Origin: Bifidobacterium asteroides
Lineage (GTDB): Bacteria; Actinomycetota; Actinomycetes; Actinomycetales; Bifidobacteriaceae
DNA length: 64,000 bases
Assembly (NCBI RefSeq): GCF_030758775.1
Contig: NZ_CP132384.1
Span: forward strand, 1,364,001 to 1,428,000
Direction of reading: 5' to 3'
Shown here: piece by piece, positions 22,174 to 31,872 of the stretch
How positions within the stretch are numbered: position 1 is the stretch's first letter
Layout: every line of letters begins with the position of its first letter
The notes under the pieces: generated by a model
Database searches by the model: none
Told to the model about the DNA's origin: nothing
Seen by the model: the letters and a program-made list of their open reading frames with translations, nothing else
Made by a program: the position numbers and the translations under genes

Positions 22174-22878
22174 TCAGTTGCCTGAAGGACGATCCGCATC
22201 GGAGGTCAGTTCCTCCGGCAGGGTCGGTTTCAGCTGGTCCAAGCTGGGGGCCGACTGATTGACAGTAAGGTCGGGAACCTGATCGGAGTCCCCTCTTTCA
22301 GATCCACTCGCTGCCGGTTCCGAATCGCTGTCAGCATGGGCATCCTCGGAGGAAACGGGCTTGGATGCTATGATCTCTGCTTTTGATTTATCGAATTCAT
22401 CATCCGAAACATCTGTATCGGCCTCGGCTTCAGCCAGGGCAGCGATTCGATCGGCTTGCTCACGACGAGCCTGATGCTCATCCTTCTCCTGCTCCAGGGC
22501 GCTGAGAACACCGTGGATGAAGGAGGGAGCATCGGCATCCGAAAGTGTCTTGGCCAAGGACAGGGCCTCATCGATGGCCACCTTGTCAGGAACCTCGGGG
22601 TTGTAGAGCATCTCCCAGGCGGCGATACGCAATATGTTGCGGTCGATGGCATGCATGCGGCTCAGCGGCCACCGGGTGGAATGGGTTTGCAAAGCCTCAT
22701 CGATATCTCGACGGTGCTTTGCCACACCCTCAACGATGGTCACGGCATAGGCGGGTAGAGGTGTCTGCGCCCCCGGCCTAGCCTTGCGCTCCTCCAGCAG
22801 GGAGAGGAAATCCTGACTCTTCTCATCGGCCTCATACAGGGTGTTCAAGGCCCGCTTGCGGGCTGTGGAACGTGCCAT
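22174..22878 (-). CDS. nusB: Transcription antitermination factor NusB with acidic C-terminal extension
   Basis: NusB joins the rRNA antitermination complex. The core reads MARSTARKRALNTLYEADEK with the later VAIDEALSLAKTLSDADAPS and FIHGVLSAL. The core would end near residue 150. About 85 extra residues follow, rich in Asp, Glu and Ser, and are not part of the usual domain. The start at 22878 is chosen because it matches the family N-terminus; a longer frame to 22956 has no recognisable extra domain. It lies 22 bases after efp on the same strand and is followed by a hairpin. Confidence 0.9.
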   Translation of the reverse strand: MARSTARKRALNTLYEADEKSQDFLSLLEERKARPGAQTPLPAYAVTIVEGVAKHRRDIDEALQTHSTRWPLSRMHAIDRNILRIAAWEMLYNPEVPDKVAIDEALSLAKTLSDADAPSFIHGVLSALEQEKDEHQARREQADRIAALAEAEADTDVSDDEFDKSKAEIIASKPVSSEDAHADSDSEPAASGSERGDSDQVPDLTVNQSAPSLDQLKPTLPEELTSDADRPSGN

Positions 22879-22900
22879 GGATGTGTGGTTTCCGCCTGAC

Positions 22901-23464
22901 TCAGTTCTCGCGGCCCAGGTAGGAGCCGTCGCGGGTGTCCACCTTGACCTTCTCACCCTCGCCTACGAAGAGGGGGACCTGAATCTCGGCCCCGGTCTCC
23001 ACAGTAGCAGGCTTGGTGCCGGCATTGGAGCGGTTGCCCTGCACGCCGGGCTCGGTTGCCGTCACGGTCAGCACCACGGATGCAGGCAGTTCAACTGACA
23101 GGGGGTTGCCGTCATGGAAGCTGATGATGCAGTCGGTGCCCTCCAGCAGGTAGCGCTCCTGATCGCCGACCAAGGCCTCGGGGATGTTGACCTGCTCGTA
23201 GGTGTTCATGTCCATGAACACGAAGGAGTCGCCGTCCCGGTAGGAGTACTGCATGGTCCGGTTGTCGACGGTCTCGAAGTCCATTTTCATGCCCGCGTTG
23301 AAAGTGCGGTCCACGATCTTGCCTGAGAGGACGTCCTTGATGGTCGTGCGCACAAAGGCCGGCCCCTTGCCCGGCTTGACGTGCTGGAACTTGATGACGG
23401 TCCAAAGCTTGCCGTCCAGGTTGATGACCGATCCGTTCTTGATGTCGTTGGAAGTCTGTGCCAC
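22901..23464 (-). CDS. efp: Translation elongation factor P
   Basis: EF-P relieves ribosome stalling at polyproline. All 187 residues fit, with three beta domains. The tip loop reads [10 protein letters not shown], placing K33 at the position modified in some bacteria; this PGKGPAF form is the actinobacterial type. The start codon is GTG, preceded by GAGGTGG. Upstream is the tuf terminator region, downstream nusB. Confidence 0.96.
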   Translation of the reverse strand: MAQTSNDIKNGSVINLDGKLWTVIKFQHVKPGKGPAFVRTTIKDVLSGKIVDRTFNAGMKMDFETVDNRTMQYSYRDGDSFVFMDMNTYEQVNIPEALVGDQERYLLEGTDCIISFHDGNPLSVELPASVVLTVTATEPGVQGNRSNAGTKPATVETGAEIQVPLFVGEGEKVKVDTRDGSYLGREN

Positions 23465-23633
23465 CTTGATACCACCTCATTCTGATGAACGTTCCTTCGG
23501 AGGGCTCCTGGCCATCTGCCGAAAGCACCGGGCCACACAGGATCCGGCCCGCTCGCAATAAATCCTCGCCTATTATGCCACGGCGCATGAACACCGCACT
23601 CGGCCCAGTGGCGAATCTGGCCGGATATGGGCA

Positions 23634-23665
23634 GGGCCCGGAATCGCATGATGGATTCCGGGCCC
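23634..23665 (-). terminator. Hairpin downstream of tuf
   Basis: GGGCCCGGAATC (23634-23645) and GATTCCGGGCCC (23654-23665) form a perfect 12-base stem with an 8-base loop, 36 bases past the tuf stop. A clear T-run is missing, so termination strength is uncertain. Confidence 0.65.
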
Positions 23666-23700
23666 CGTCATTGGATCGCGTCGACAAGCGACAGGCAATC

Positions 23701-24900
23701 CTACTCGATGATCTTGGTGACTCGACCTGAGCCGACCGTGTGGCCGCCTTCACGAACAGCGAAGGTCAGACCCTCCTCCATGGCGACGGGCTGGATCAGC
23801 TCGACGGAGAAGGTGGCGTGATCGCCGGGCTGAACCATCTCCACGCCCTCGGGCAGGGTGATGACGCCGGTGACGTCGGTGGTCCGGAAGTAGAACTGCG
23901 GACGGTAGTTGGAGAAGAACGGCGAGTGGCGTCCGCCCTCGTCCTTGGTCAGCACGTAGACTTCGCCCTCGAACTTGTGGTGAGGGGTCACGGTGCCGGG
24001 AGCAGCCACGACCTGGCCGCGCTCGACGTCCTCACGGCCGATGCCGCGCAGCAGCAGACCGGTGTTGTCGCCAGCCTCGGCCTCGTCCATCTGCTTGTGG
24101 AAGGTCTCGATGGAGGTGACGGTGGTGGACTGGGTGTCGCGCAGGCCGACGATCTCCACGTTGGTGTTCACGGGCAGCTTGCCGCGCTCGACACGGCCGG
24201 TCACCACGGTGCCGCGGCCGGAGATGGTGAAGACATCCTCGATGGGCATCAGGAAGGGCTTGTCCAGGTCGTGGACCGGGGTGGGGATGTAGTCGTCGAC
24301 GGCATCCATGAGGTCCTTGATGGTCTGGACCCACTTGTCGTGGTCAGGGGCATCGTCGTGCAGGGCGCCGTAGGCGGAGGTGCGGATGACGGGGCAGTCG
24401 CGGTCGAAGCCGTTCTCGTCCAGCAGATCGCGGACTTCCTCCTCGACCAGCTCGATCAGCTCTTCGTCGTCGACCATGTCGCACTTGTTCAGGGCGACCA
24501 GGATCTTCGGCACGCCGACCTGGCGGGCCAGCAGAACGTGCTCGCGGGTCTGGGCCATGGGGCCGTCGGTGGCGGCGACCACCAGGATGGCGCCATCCAT
24601 CTGAGCAGCGCCGGTGATCATGTTCTTGACGAAGTCGGCGTGCCCGGGGCAGTCCACGTGGGCGTAATGGCGCTTGGCGGTCTGGTACTCGATGTGCGCG
24701 ATGTTGATGGTGATGCCGCGCTCCTTCTCCTCAGGAGCAGCGTCGATCTGAGCGAAATCGTACTCGGGGTTGACGTCCGGGTACTCCTCATGCAGCACCT
24801 TGGAGATGGCCGCGGTCAGGGTGGTCTTGCCGTGATCGACGTGGCCGATGGTGCCAATGTTAACGTGCGGCTTGGTCCGCTCGTACTTTTCCTTTGCCAT
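23701..24900 (-). CDS. tuf: Elongation factor Tu
   Basis: EF-Tu delivers aminoacyl-tRNA to the ribosome. The 399 residues start [20 protein letters not shown] with the GTPase P-loop [16 protein letters not shown] and NKCDMVDD. A longer frame to 24951 exists, but the ATG at 24900 matches the family start. It is the last gene of the str operon order rpsL-rpsG-fusA-tuf, with a 195-base gap after fusA that could hold a second promoter. Confidence 0.98.
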   Translation of the reverse strand: MAKEKYERTKPHVNIGTIGHVDHGKTTLTAAISKVLHEEYPDVNPEYDFAQIDAAPEEKERGITINIAHIEYQTAKRHYAHVDCPGHADFVKNMITGAAQMDGAILVVAATDGPMAQTREHVLLARQVGVPKILVALNKCDMVDDEELIELVEEEVRDLLDENGFDRDCPVIRTSAYGALHDDAPDHDKWVQTIKDLMDAVDDYIPTPVHDLDKPFLMPIEDVFTISGRGTVVTGRVERGKLPVNTNVEIVGLRDTQSTTVTSIETFHKQMDEAEAGDNTGLLLRGIGREDVERGQVVAAPGTVTPHHKFEGEVYVLTKDEGGRHSPFFSNYRPQFYFRTTDVTGVITLPEGVEMVQPGDHATFSVELIQPVAMEEGLTFAVREGGHTVGSGRVTKIIE

Positions 24901-25095
24901 TGTGTTTTGTCCTCCTGGACGTCTCGTAGGTTGCCTGCGCGAACCACGCACAGAGCACTCGCTACATATTACTGGGTTATCGGGTTCTTTGCCACTTTTG
25001 CCCTCCGCCCAGTCAGCGCTACAAGAGTGTAACGCCGACTTGTGACAGAAGAGCCTTTTGGCGGCGGCCCGCCATGGCGGCGGACTGGACCGGCA

Positions 25096-27222
25096 TTACT
25101 CGCCTCGCTGGGCCTTGATGATCTCGTCGCTGACAGCCTTGGGAACCTCAGCGTAGGAGTCCATCTGCATGGTGAACATAGCGCGCCCCTGGGTCTTGGA
25201 CCGGAGGTCGCCGATGTAGCCGAACATCTCCGACAGGGGCACCTTGGCGTCGATGACCTTGACGCCGGTGGCGTCGGTCATGGACTGGATGGAGCCACGA
25301 CGGGAGTTGATGTCGCCCATGACGTCGCCCATGTACTCCTCGGGAGTACGGACCTCGACAGCCATGATGGGCTCGAGGATCACGGGCTTGGCCTTGGGAG
25401 CGGCCTCCTTGAAGCACATGGAGCCGGCGATCTTGAAGGCCATCTCCGAAGAGTCGACCTCGTGGATCTGGCCATCGGTCAGGGTCGCCTTGACGCCCAC
25501 GACCGGGAAGCCTGCCAGCACGCCGGACTCCATGGCCTCCTGCACGCCAGCATCGACCGAGGGGATGAACTCCTTGGTGATGTGGCCGCCGGTGACCTTG
25601 TTCTCGAAGATGTAGGACTCGCCCTCGGAAGTGTCCAGGGGCTCGAAGTTCATGAGCACCTTGGCGAACTGGCCGGAACCGCCGGTCTGCTTCTTGTGGG
25701 TGTACTCCTGGTTCATGACGGGCTTGCGGATGGTCTCGCGGTAAGCCACCTGGGGCTTGCCCACGTTGCATTCCACATGGAACTCGCGGCGCATGCGGTC
25801 CACCAGGATGTCCAGCTGGAGCTCGCCCATGCCGGAAATCAGAGTCTGGCCCGACTCCTCGTCGGTCTTGACCTGGAAGGTGGGATCCTCCTCGGAGAGC
25901 TTCTGCAGGGCGATGCCCATCTTCTCCTGGTCGGCCTTGGTCTTGGGCTCCACGGCCACCTCAATCACAGGATCGGGGAAGGTCATGGATTCCAGCACCA
26001 GCGGTGCCTTCTCGTCGCACAGGGTGTCACCAGTGGTGACGTTCTTGAGCCCGACGAAGGCGTAGATATTGCCGGCGATGGCCTCGTCGACCGGATTCTC
26101 CTTGTTGGAGTGCATCTGGAAGAGCTTGCCGACGCGCTCCTTCTTGTCCTTGGTGGAGTCCAGAACCGTTTCGCCCTGGGCCACCTTGCCGGAGTAGACA
26201 CGCACGTAGATCAGCTTGCCGTAGAAGGGGTGTGTGGCCACCTTGAAAGCCAGAGCCGAGAAAGGCTCGTCCACGGTGGGCTTGCGATCGATCTCGACGG
26301 ACTCGTCGCCGATCTTGTAGCCCTTGATGGCCGGCACATCCTCGGGGCTGGGCAGGTAGTCCACAACCGCATCCAGCATGGGCTGCACGCCCTTGTCCTT
26401 GAAGGCGGAACCGCAGAAGACCGGGAAGGCCGACTGCTCGATGGTCATCTTGCGCACCGCGGTGCGGATCTCCTGCTGGGAGATCTCCTCGCCGCCCAGG
26501 TACTTCTCAAGCAGGTCCTCGTCCGACTCGGCCACAGCCTCAAGCAGTTCGGTGTGGTACTGCTCGGCCTTGTCCTTGAGATCATCGGGGATGTCGATGG
26601 TCTCGTACTTGGCGCCCAGGTCGGCCTCGTCCTTCCAGTAGTAGGCGACCATGCGAACCAGGTCGACCACGCCGTGGAAGTCGCTCTCAGCGCCGATGGG
26701 CAGCTGCATGACCAGCGGCTTGACGCCCAGCTTGTCCTTGATGGTGTCCACCGAGTAGTAGAAGTCGGCGCCCAGCTTGTCCATCTTGTTGATGAAGCAG
26801 ATGCGGGGCACGCCATACTTGTCGGCCTGACGCCAGACGGTCTCGGACTGGGGCTCCACGCCCTCCTTGCCGTCGAACACCGCCACAGCGCCATCGAGCA
26901 CACGCAGGGAGCGCTCCACCTCGGCAGTGAAGTCCACGTGGCCGGGGGTGTCGATGATGTTGATCTGGTAACGGTCCTCAGGATCGTGGGACTGGCGGTT
27001 CCAGAAGGCTGTAATGGCGGCGGAGGTGATCGTGATGCCACGTTCCTTCTCCTGGTCCATCCAGTCCATGGTGGAGGCGCCGTCGTGGGTCTCGCCGATC
27101 TTGTAGTTGACGCCGGTGTAGTAGAGGATACGCTCGGTCGTCGTTGTCTTGCCGGCATCGATGTGGGCCATGATGCCGATGTTGCGGACCTTGGTCAGGT
27201 CCGTGAGCACGTCTTGTGCCAT
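25096..27222 (-). CDS. fusA: Elongation factor G
   Basis: EF-G drives ribosomal translocation with GTP. It is 708 residues with [20 protein letters not shown] (P-loop), [11 protein letters not shown] and [13 protein letters not shown], then domains II-V. It lies 26 bases after rpsG. Confidence 0.98.
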   Translation of the reverse strand: MAQDVLTDLTKVRNIGIMAHIDAGKTTTTERILYYTGVNYKIGETHDGASTMDWMDQEKERGITITSAAITAFWNRQSHDPEDRYQINIIDTPGHVDFTAEVERSLRVLDGAVAVFDGKEGVEPQSETVWRQADKYGVPRICFINKMDKLGADFYYSVDTIKDKLGVKPLVMQLPIGAESDFHGVVDLVRMVAYYWKDEADLGAKYETIDIPDDLKDKAEQYHTELLEAVAESDEDLLEKYLGGEEISQQEIRTAVRKMTIEQSAFPVFCGSAFKDKGVQPMLDAVVDYLPSPEDVPAIKGYKIGDESVEIDRKPTVDEPFSALAFKVATHPFYGKLIYVRVYSGKVAQGETVLDSTKDKKERVGKLFQMHSNKENPVDEAIAGNIYAFVGLKNVTTGDTLCDEKAPLVLESMTFPDPVIEVAVEPKTKADQEKMGIALQKLSEEDPTFQVKTDEESGQTLISGMGELQLDILVDRMRREFHVECNVGKPQVAYRETIRKPVMNQEYTHKKQTGGSGQFAKVLMNFEPLDTSEGESYIFENKVTGGHITKEFIPSVDAGVQEAMESGVLAGFPVVGVKATLTDGQIHEVDSSEMAFKIAGSMCFKEAAPKAKPVILEPIMAVEVRTPEEYMGDVMGDINSRRGSIQSMTDATGVKVIDAKVPLSEMFGYIGDLRSKTQGRAMFTMQMDSYAEVPKAVSDEIIKAQRGE

Positions 27223-27248
27223 AATTCCTTGTTCTCGCTCTCTTGGGA

Positions 27249-27719
27249 TTACCAGCGATAGTGGGCGAACGCCTTGTTGGCCTCGGCCATCTTGTGGGTG
27301 TCCTCGCGGCGCTTGACCGCGGCACCCAGGCCGTTGGAGGCATCAAGGATCTCGTTGGCCAGCCGCTCCGACATGGTCTTCTCACGACGGGCGCGGCTGT
27401 AATCGGTCAGCCACCGCAACGAGAGCGTATTGGCGCGGTTCGGCTTGACCTCGACGGGAACCTGGTAGGTGGCGCCACCGACACGACGGCTGCGGACCTC
27501 CAGGCTGGGACGAATATTGTCCAGGGCGCGCTTGAGCACGGCCACAGGCTCCTGGTCGGTCTTCTCCTTGACCTGCTCCAGAGCGGTGTAGACGATGTTC
27601 TCGGCGATGGACTTCTTGCCGTCCAGCAGGATCTTGTTGATCAGCTGGGCCACCACGGTGGAACCGTAGATGGGATCGGGCAGGAGCTGGTGCTTTTTAG
27701 CTGGTCCTTTGCGTGACAT
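27249..27719 (-). CDS. rpsG: 30S ribosomal protein S7
   Basis: The 156 residues start [20 protein letters not shown] and include [20 protein letters not shown] and [16 protein letters not shown], all standard S7. It lies 3 bases after rpsL. Confidence 0.98.
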   Translation of the reverse strand: MSRKGPAKKHQLLPDPIYGSTVVAQLINKILLDGKKSIAENIVYTALEQVKEKTDQEPVAVLKRALDNIRPSLEVRSRRVGGATYQVPVEVKPNRANTLSLRWLTDYSRARREKTMSERLANEILDASNGLGAAVKRREDTHKMAEANKAFAHYRW

Positions 27720-27722
27720 GTG

Positions 27723-28094
27723 TTACTTGGCCTTCTTTGCTCCGTACAGGGAACGGCCCTGCTTGCGATCCTTGACTCCCTGGGTATCCAGCGCACCGCG
27801 CACGATGTGGTAGCGCACGCCGGGCAGATCCTTGACACGTCCGCCGCGCACCAGCACGATGGAGTGCTCCTGCAGGTTGTGGCCCTCGCCGGGGATGTAG
27901 GCGGAAACCTCGATGCCGGAGCTCAGACGGACACGGGCAACCTTACGCAGAGCCGAATTCGGCTTCTTGGGTGTGGTGGTGTAGACACGGGTGCACACAC
28001 CGCGACGCAGCGGGCTGCCCTTGAGTGCCAAAGTCTTCGACTTGCGAGGCTTGGCCTTGCGCCCTTTGCGGACGAGCTGTTCAATTGTTGGCAA
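27723..28094 (-). CDS. rpsL: 30S ribosomal protein S12 (TTG start)
   Basis: The frame is open further upstream, but S12 always starts with [11 protein letters not shown], here preceded by TTG (28094-28092). A GGAGAGAG ribosome site lies about 8 bases before it, so TTG is the likely start and the protein has 123 residues. The streptomycin-contact segments are wild-type in type: [13 protein letters not shown] keeps both lysines, and [20 protein letters not shown] is normal. It heads the str operon. Confidence 0.95.
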   Translation of the reverse strand: MPTIEQLVRKGRKAKPRKSKTLALKGSPLRRGVCTRVYTTTPKKPNSALRKVARVRLSSGIEVSAYIPGEGHNLQEHSIVLVRGGRVKDLPGVRYHIVRGALDTQGVKDRKQGRSLYGAKKAK

Positions 28095-28542
28095 CTGACT
28101 CTCTCCGATTCCTTCGATGAACTTGTCTTCGTTTGCACTGCGAGACCGCCGCACCGCAGCCGCAGTCGCTCCCAGGAGGAGAGATCAGCCACTGTCCACC
28201 GGCCCGATGGCCCCTGATCCTCCTGCCGGGCATTGCTGCCTGCATTCTTCGGATTCGGGGATATCCCGACAAGCTCACCTGTAACATAAGGCATGCTGTC
28301 GGCACACACGATGGAAAGTATATCACCGGGGCAGACACGGCCACGTCTAGCACTCTGAAGTATGCTCTGAGCTTTGCTCACTGTGATGCCGCACTGGAAC
28401 CGTTTATAAGAAGCCCCCTGCAACAGACCTTATATTTACAGATACCTATAACGGCGTCCTACATGCATAGATATATAGATAGGTATCAGAAGTACGTATT
28501 TGGATCAGTAAATAGAGATGCAGGAATCATCAATGCGAGTGT
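28095..28542. promoter_or_regulatory. Intergenic region with str operon leader
   Basis: No credible gene is seen in these 448 bases. They lie between the start of rpsL and the end of the DUF488 gene, so the str promoter must be here; a minus-strand TATACT (28317-28322) is a weak -10 candidate. A 9-base inverted repeat, GATACCTAT (28441-28449) and ATAGGTATC (28479-28487), frames an AT-rich stretch. It is unlike a GC-rich terminator and its role is unknown. Confidence 0.4.
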
Positions 28543-28914
28543 CTACTTACCTTCCTTTTCAAGAGCCTGGCGAATGTAGTCGCGCAGGATCAGGGCATGG
28601 TTGACGGCCGGATCCTTGGCCGCATAGACCAGTGTCGTCCGATCGTGTTCGCGCACAATGCTCAGCAGATCCCCCAGGGCGGGATTGTCATCCAGCTCGG
28701 TACGGTAGCGGCGGGCGAAATCCTCGAAACGGTCCGGATCATGGTGCCACCAGCGCCGCAGGTCCGGACTGGGAGCGACGTCTTTGAGCCAGCCGGACAG
28801 GGCTGCCCGCTCCTTGCTGACACCGCGCGGCCAGAGCCTGTCGACCAGGATGCGGATCCCGTCCTCGTCAGCGGCCTGCTCGTATACGCGCTTGATATCC
28901 ACCTGACCCATCAT
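28543..28914 (-). CDS. DUF488 family protein
   Basis: The 123 residues show the DUF488 pattern: an early KRVYEQ, ILVDRLWPRGVSKERA, DVAPSPDLRRWW and the RYRTELDD segment. The family function is not known. The start may be the first or second Met (28914 or 28911). It is divergent from the YwiC-like gene. Confidence 0.88.
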   Translation of the reverse strand: MMGQVDIKRVYEQAADEDGIRILVDRLWPRGVSKERAALSGWLKDVAPSPDLRRWWHHDPDRFEDFARRYRTELDDNPALGDLLSIVREHDRTTLVYAAKDPAVNHALILRDYIRQALEKEGK

Positions 28915-29023
28915 CTGCCTCCTGAAACCAGGGACCCGAGTGATTCATGTCTCCTTGAACCATGATATTGACGGAATCGGCATTACGGAAGAGACAGCGA
29001 CTGCCATACCGGGGCGTAGGCTG

Positions 29024-30022
29024 ATGAGTATGCTTACAGACGCAGACAAGGGCAAGGCGGCCGGATCAAACGGCAGCAGACCAAGCCCTCAAGCCCGCAA
29101 TTCGGCAAAATCGACCGGACCAGGATCCAAGGGACGGCAGTGGCGGCGCCTATGGATACCCGACCAGATAGGCGGCTGGGCCATGGCCTTGATGCCGGGC
29201 TTGGCTGGGCTGCTGGTCGGAGGCCCGACCTGGAGGAGCCTGCTGCTCATGGTCGCCTGGGCTTTCTGCTACTGCTTTGAGTTCACTGGCTCGAGATGGA
29301 TGGTCTCGCATCGGGCTGCCAGATTCGCGCCGCCAGCTCTGGGTTACGCCCTGCTCACGGCCGTGACCGGTCTGATCCTGTTGATCGGCACCCCCGGGCT
29401 CCTGCGATGGGCCCCGCTCTACCTGGTGCTGGGCGTGCTGAACTTCGCTGCCGCCTGGATGCGCACGGAACGCTCCTGGTGGAACGATGCTGTGGCCGTG
29501 ATTGCGGCCTGCACGCTCTGTCTGATCGCCGTCTCCCTTGGGTCGCGATTCCAGCAGTCGGGACCAGGAATGGAAGGTGGCAACGCCGGCTACTTTGGAT
29601 GCCAGCCGAATCCCCCTGTGGACTGCTTCGCCAGCGGATTTTTCCCTAGCGCCGCCCTGCCATCGATCGGAGTGGTCAGTGCAGCTGTCTTCGCTGTGAC
29701 CCAGTTCGGTTCGGTCATCTTCGTCAAGACCATGATCCGCGAGCGCGGCAAGACCTGGTGCTACCTGCTTTCCCTGGCCTGGAACCTGGCCCTCTGCCTG
29801 ATCGGGATCGCCATGGTGCGCAACGCAGGGTGGTGGCCTCTGTTGACCGCCCTGGTTCTGCTGGTTCGCGCGGCCCTGCTGCCCGCAATCTCCCGTCGGC
29901 GCCGCATCCCCATTCTGTATGTGGGATTGGTCGAATGCGCAACCAGCTTGCTGGTCTTCATTCTGGTGATCGCTCAGGCTGACGTGATGACTGCGGCTCT
30001 GACAAGCCTGCTCGGCGCATGA
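29024..30022 (+). CDS. YwiC-like integral membrane protein
   Basis: About 330 residues with an N-terminal soluble tail of about 40 residues (Ser, Gly and Lys rich) and about nine hydrophobic segments. The WIPDQIGGWAMALMPGLAGL start of the membrane part matches the YwiC-like family (DUF), whose function is unknown. A start at 28940 is possible, but the residues it would add look unlike coding sequence. Its stop overlaps the start of the DNA glycosylase gene (ATGA), so both are in one transcript. Confidence 0.75.
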   Translation: MSMLTDADKGKAAGSNGSRPSPQARNSAKSTGPGSKGRQWRRLWIPDQIGGWAMALMPGLAGLLVGGPTWRSLLLMVAWAFCYCFEFTGSRWMVSHRAARFAPPALGYALLTAVTGLILLIGTPGLLRWAPLYLVLGVLNFAAAWMRTERSWWNDAVAVIAACTLCLIAVSLGSRFQQSGPGMEGGNAGYFGCQPNPPVDCFASGFFPSAALPSIGVVSAAVFAVTQFGSVIFVKTMIRERGKTWCYLLSLAWNLALCLIGIAMVRNAGWWPLLTALVLLVRAALLPAISRRRRIPILYVGLVECATSLLVFILVIAQADVMTAALTSLLGA

Positions 30023-30588
30023 CTGCAGGTTCGTCCTCACACGTCACTCATGAGTTCGGGCCTGTCTGGAATGACCGCTCCCGTGTGCTGATCCTGGGAT
30101 CCATTCCCAGCCCGAGTTCGCGTGAGGCTGGCTTCTACTACATGTTTCCGCGCAACCGCTTCTGGCCCGTGCTGGCCGCGCTCTTCGACCAGCCTGTTCC
30201 GGAGCCTGATCCGGCTGTCCGCGCACGGTTCGCTCTCAATCACCGCATAGCACTATGGGATGTCATCCAAGAATCCGACATCCACGGCGCCTCCGATGCT
30301 TCTATCACCAATGTCGTTCCTGCCGACATCGCCGGCCTGCTGGACCGTGCGCCTATCGACACCATATTCACTACAGGACGCAAGGCAGGCCAGCTTTACC
30401 GTCGGTACTGCCTGCCGAGCCTGCAGGAGAAGGGGTATCGACCGATGATGATCAACCTGCCATCCACCAGCCCCGCCAACGCCGCTATGAGCCTGACCGA
30501 TCTGATCAAGGCCTATCAACCCATAAGAAAAGCGCTCGACGAAGCAGAGCCGAGAAAGCCAGGCAATCGCTCCGACTACGGCAAATAG
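30019..30588 (+). CDS. Uracil-DNA glycosylase superfamily protein, probable hypoxanthine-DNA glycosylase
   Basis: The segment LILGSIPSPSSREAGFYYM with PRNRFWPVLAAL fits the family 6 (deoxyinosine) branch of the UDG superfamily, which removes hypoxanthine from DNA. A later PSTSPANAA matches the C-terminal loop motif. Length 189. It overlaps the YwiC-like gene by 4 bases. Whether uracil is also a substrate cannot be told from sequence. Confidence 0.83.
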   Translation: MTAGSSSHVTHEFGPVWNDRSRVLILGSIPSPSSREAGFYYMFPRNRFWPVLAALFDQPVPEPDPAVRARFALNHRIALWDVIQESDIHGASDASITNVVPADIAGLLDRAPIDTIFTTGRKAGQLYRRYCLPSLQEKGYRPMMINLPSTSPANAAMSLTDLIKAYQPIRKALDEAEPRKPGNRSDYGK

Positions 30589-30599
30589 ACAGATATCGA

Positions 30600-31036
30600 C
30601 AGTCAAAGCCCAGGATGTTGCGAATCTTCCCAAGGATGAATTCGCCTTCCCTGATCCAAAACGTGACCATCTGGCGGAAGCGGTCCTGGATGGGTGCAAA
30701 ACTGCTACGACAAGCCTGATGGCAGAATTCATCACCGTTCATGAACCACTTCCCTCCTCCGGCCGATGAACGGTTCTGGTGGGCTCGGATGACCAGCCTG
30801 TTGCCGTCCTCAGATATGCCTCGCTAAGCGTGACACAACTAGGCTTGGTCACATGGCAGCATCTTCTGAACAAGGGAGAAGGCTATAAAAGCCCGACAGA
30901 TTGGCGCGAGGCGCATGACTCCTTCTGGGCCTCAGAGAACGTGCGACCGGCACTGGAAAATCCGGACTTCACGGTCAATAATCAGACCCTGGTAGTGCTG
31001 GAGGCTTTTTATGCAGAGGCCATGGTCGTGAGCTGA
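30600..31036 (+). pseudogene. ASCH domain protein remnant, in-frame stop and no start
   Basis: A continuous frame reads FAFPDPKRDHLAEAVLDG and TATTSL, then SSGR-stop, then TVLVGSDDQPVAVLRY and the ASCH C-terminus (WREAHDSFW, LVVLEAF). ASCH domains are small RNA-binding-like folds, some of which hydrolyse modified nucleosides. The TGA at 30767-30769 can be explained by a single CGA to TGA change. No ATG, GTG or TTG opens the N-terminal part before homology starts near 30600. A GTG or TTG in the second half could express only the C-terminal part. It is likely inactive. Confidence 0.7.
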
Positions 31037-31156
31037 AAGTTCAAAGACGAAGCACGACCTTTGCCATATGAGCCGCATTTCACCGGCGTGCCATGTCATG
31101 CCATCGTGTATAGTTTCATCTGTTGCATTGATCCGCGATGCGGGTCGATACACCAT

Positions 31157-31230
31157 GGTGGCTATAGCTCAGTCGGTAGAGCACCTGATTGTGGTTCAGG
31201 AGGTCGCGCGTTCGAGCCGCGTTAGCCACC
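31157..31230 (+). tRNA. tRNA-His (anticodon GTG)
   Basis: The acceptor arms GTGGCTA (31158-31164) and TAGCCAC (31223-31229) pair, with G at 31157 as the extra -1 base that tRNA-His needs. The D arm, an anticodon loop with GTG in CTGATTGTGGTTCAG, and the TTCGAGC T-loop are all present. The CCA end is not encoded; CCCC follows. Confidence 0.95.
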
Positions 31231-31872
31231 CCGCTAGATGTTTGTATTATTTTTAACTTTAGATGCGCCTTGTTTCAATAGGACTTTGAGCTGCTTTTAC
31301 CTGGACCAATCAAATCTCTCTAATTTCTGTAACAATCTCAGGCCTCATTCTGGTTCTCCTTAATTTTGCTTCCATGAGCCGCTTTTGATCTCGCCGAAGC
31401 TGTGAATGCTAAATTGCTGCTTTTTGCCACGTTGCTAGCTTTGGATTTGCTAAATATATGATAGTGCAGTATTTCTGGCATCCTTGATCAGATTCTTATT
31501 TTTCTGACACGACCATATAGTGCCAAGACATGACATTTCGAGATCAAGACCTTTACCGCTCGAGAGACGACATTAGCTACAAACAACTGGTGAATTAGAT
31601 ACCGGGAATTGTCCATTATTTCTGAATCTGAAGATGCGTTTTAAATAATAGTCACGAAATAAGTCGAACACGGTCTTTCGATAGAACCATTGGTTAGCGG
31701 TTATCTGTTATTTGTACAAGGGATTTGATTAATCCTGCCCGTGTCAAGAGAAAAAGTCTTTCCTGATTTTTACTTTTAAATGGTAAATAATTCCGAATTA
31801 CAATTCAATTCGAAAATCAGATATGTGTAAACTGAATATGAGCTAAAATAGTATCTGTAAAAAGGAAATCAA
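31231..31872. other. AT-rich non-coding stretch between tRNA-His and the restriction gene
   Basis: About 640 bases with markedly lower GC than the core and no credible gene. Some short minus-strand frames near 31310-31412 contain an Arg/Lys-rich stretch ending EIVTEIREI but have no clear start or family. The end carries an AAAAAGGAAATC ribosome site for the next gene. Confidence 0.5.

Noticed and set aside
27923-28423. Longer minus-strand frame running into the rpsL leader
   Set aside because: It is in a different frame from rpsL and overlaps the S12 gene; the leader is expected to be non-coding.
31310-31412. Minus-strand short frame rich in Arg/Lys ending EIVTEIREI next to tRNA-His
   Set aside because: No start codon with a ribosome site, no recognisable family, and a stop just upstream; could be a fossil but not supported.
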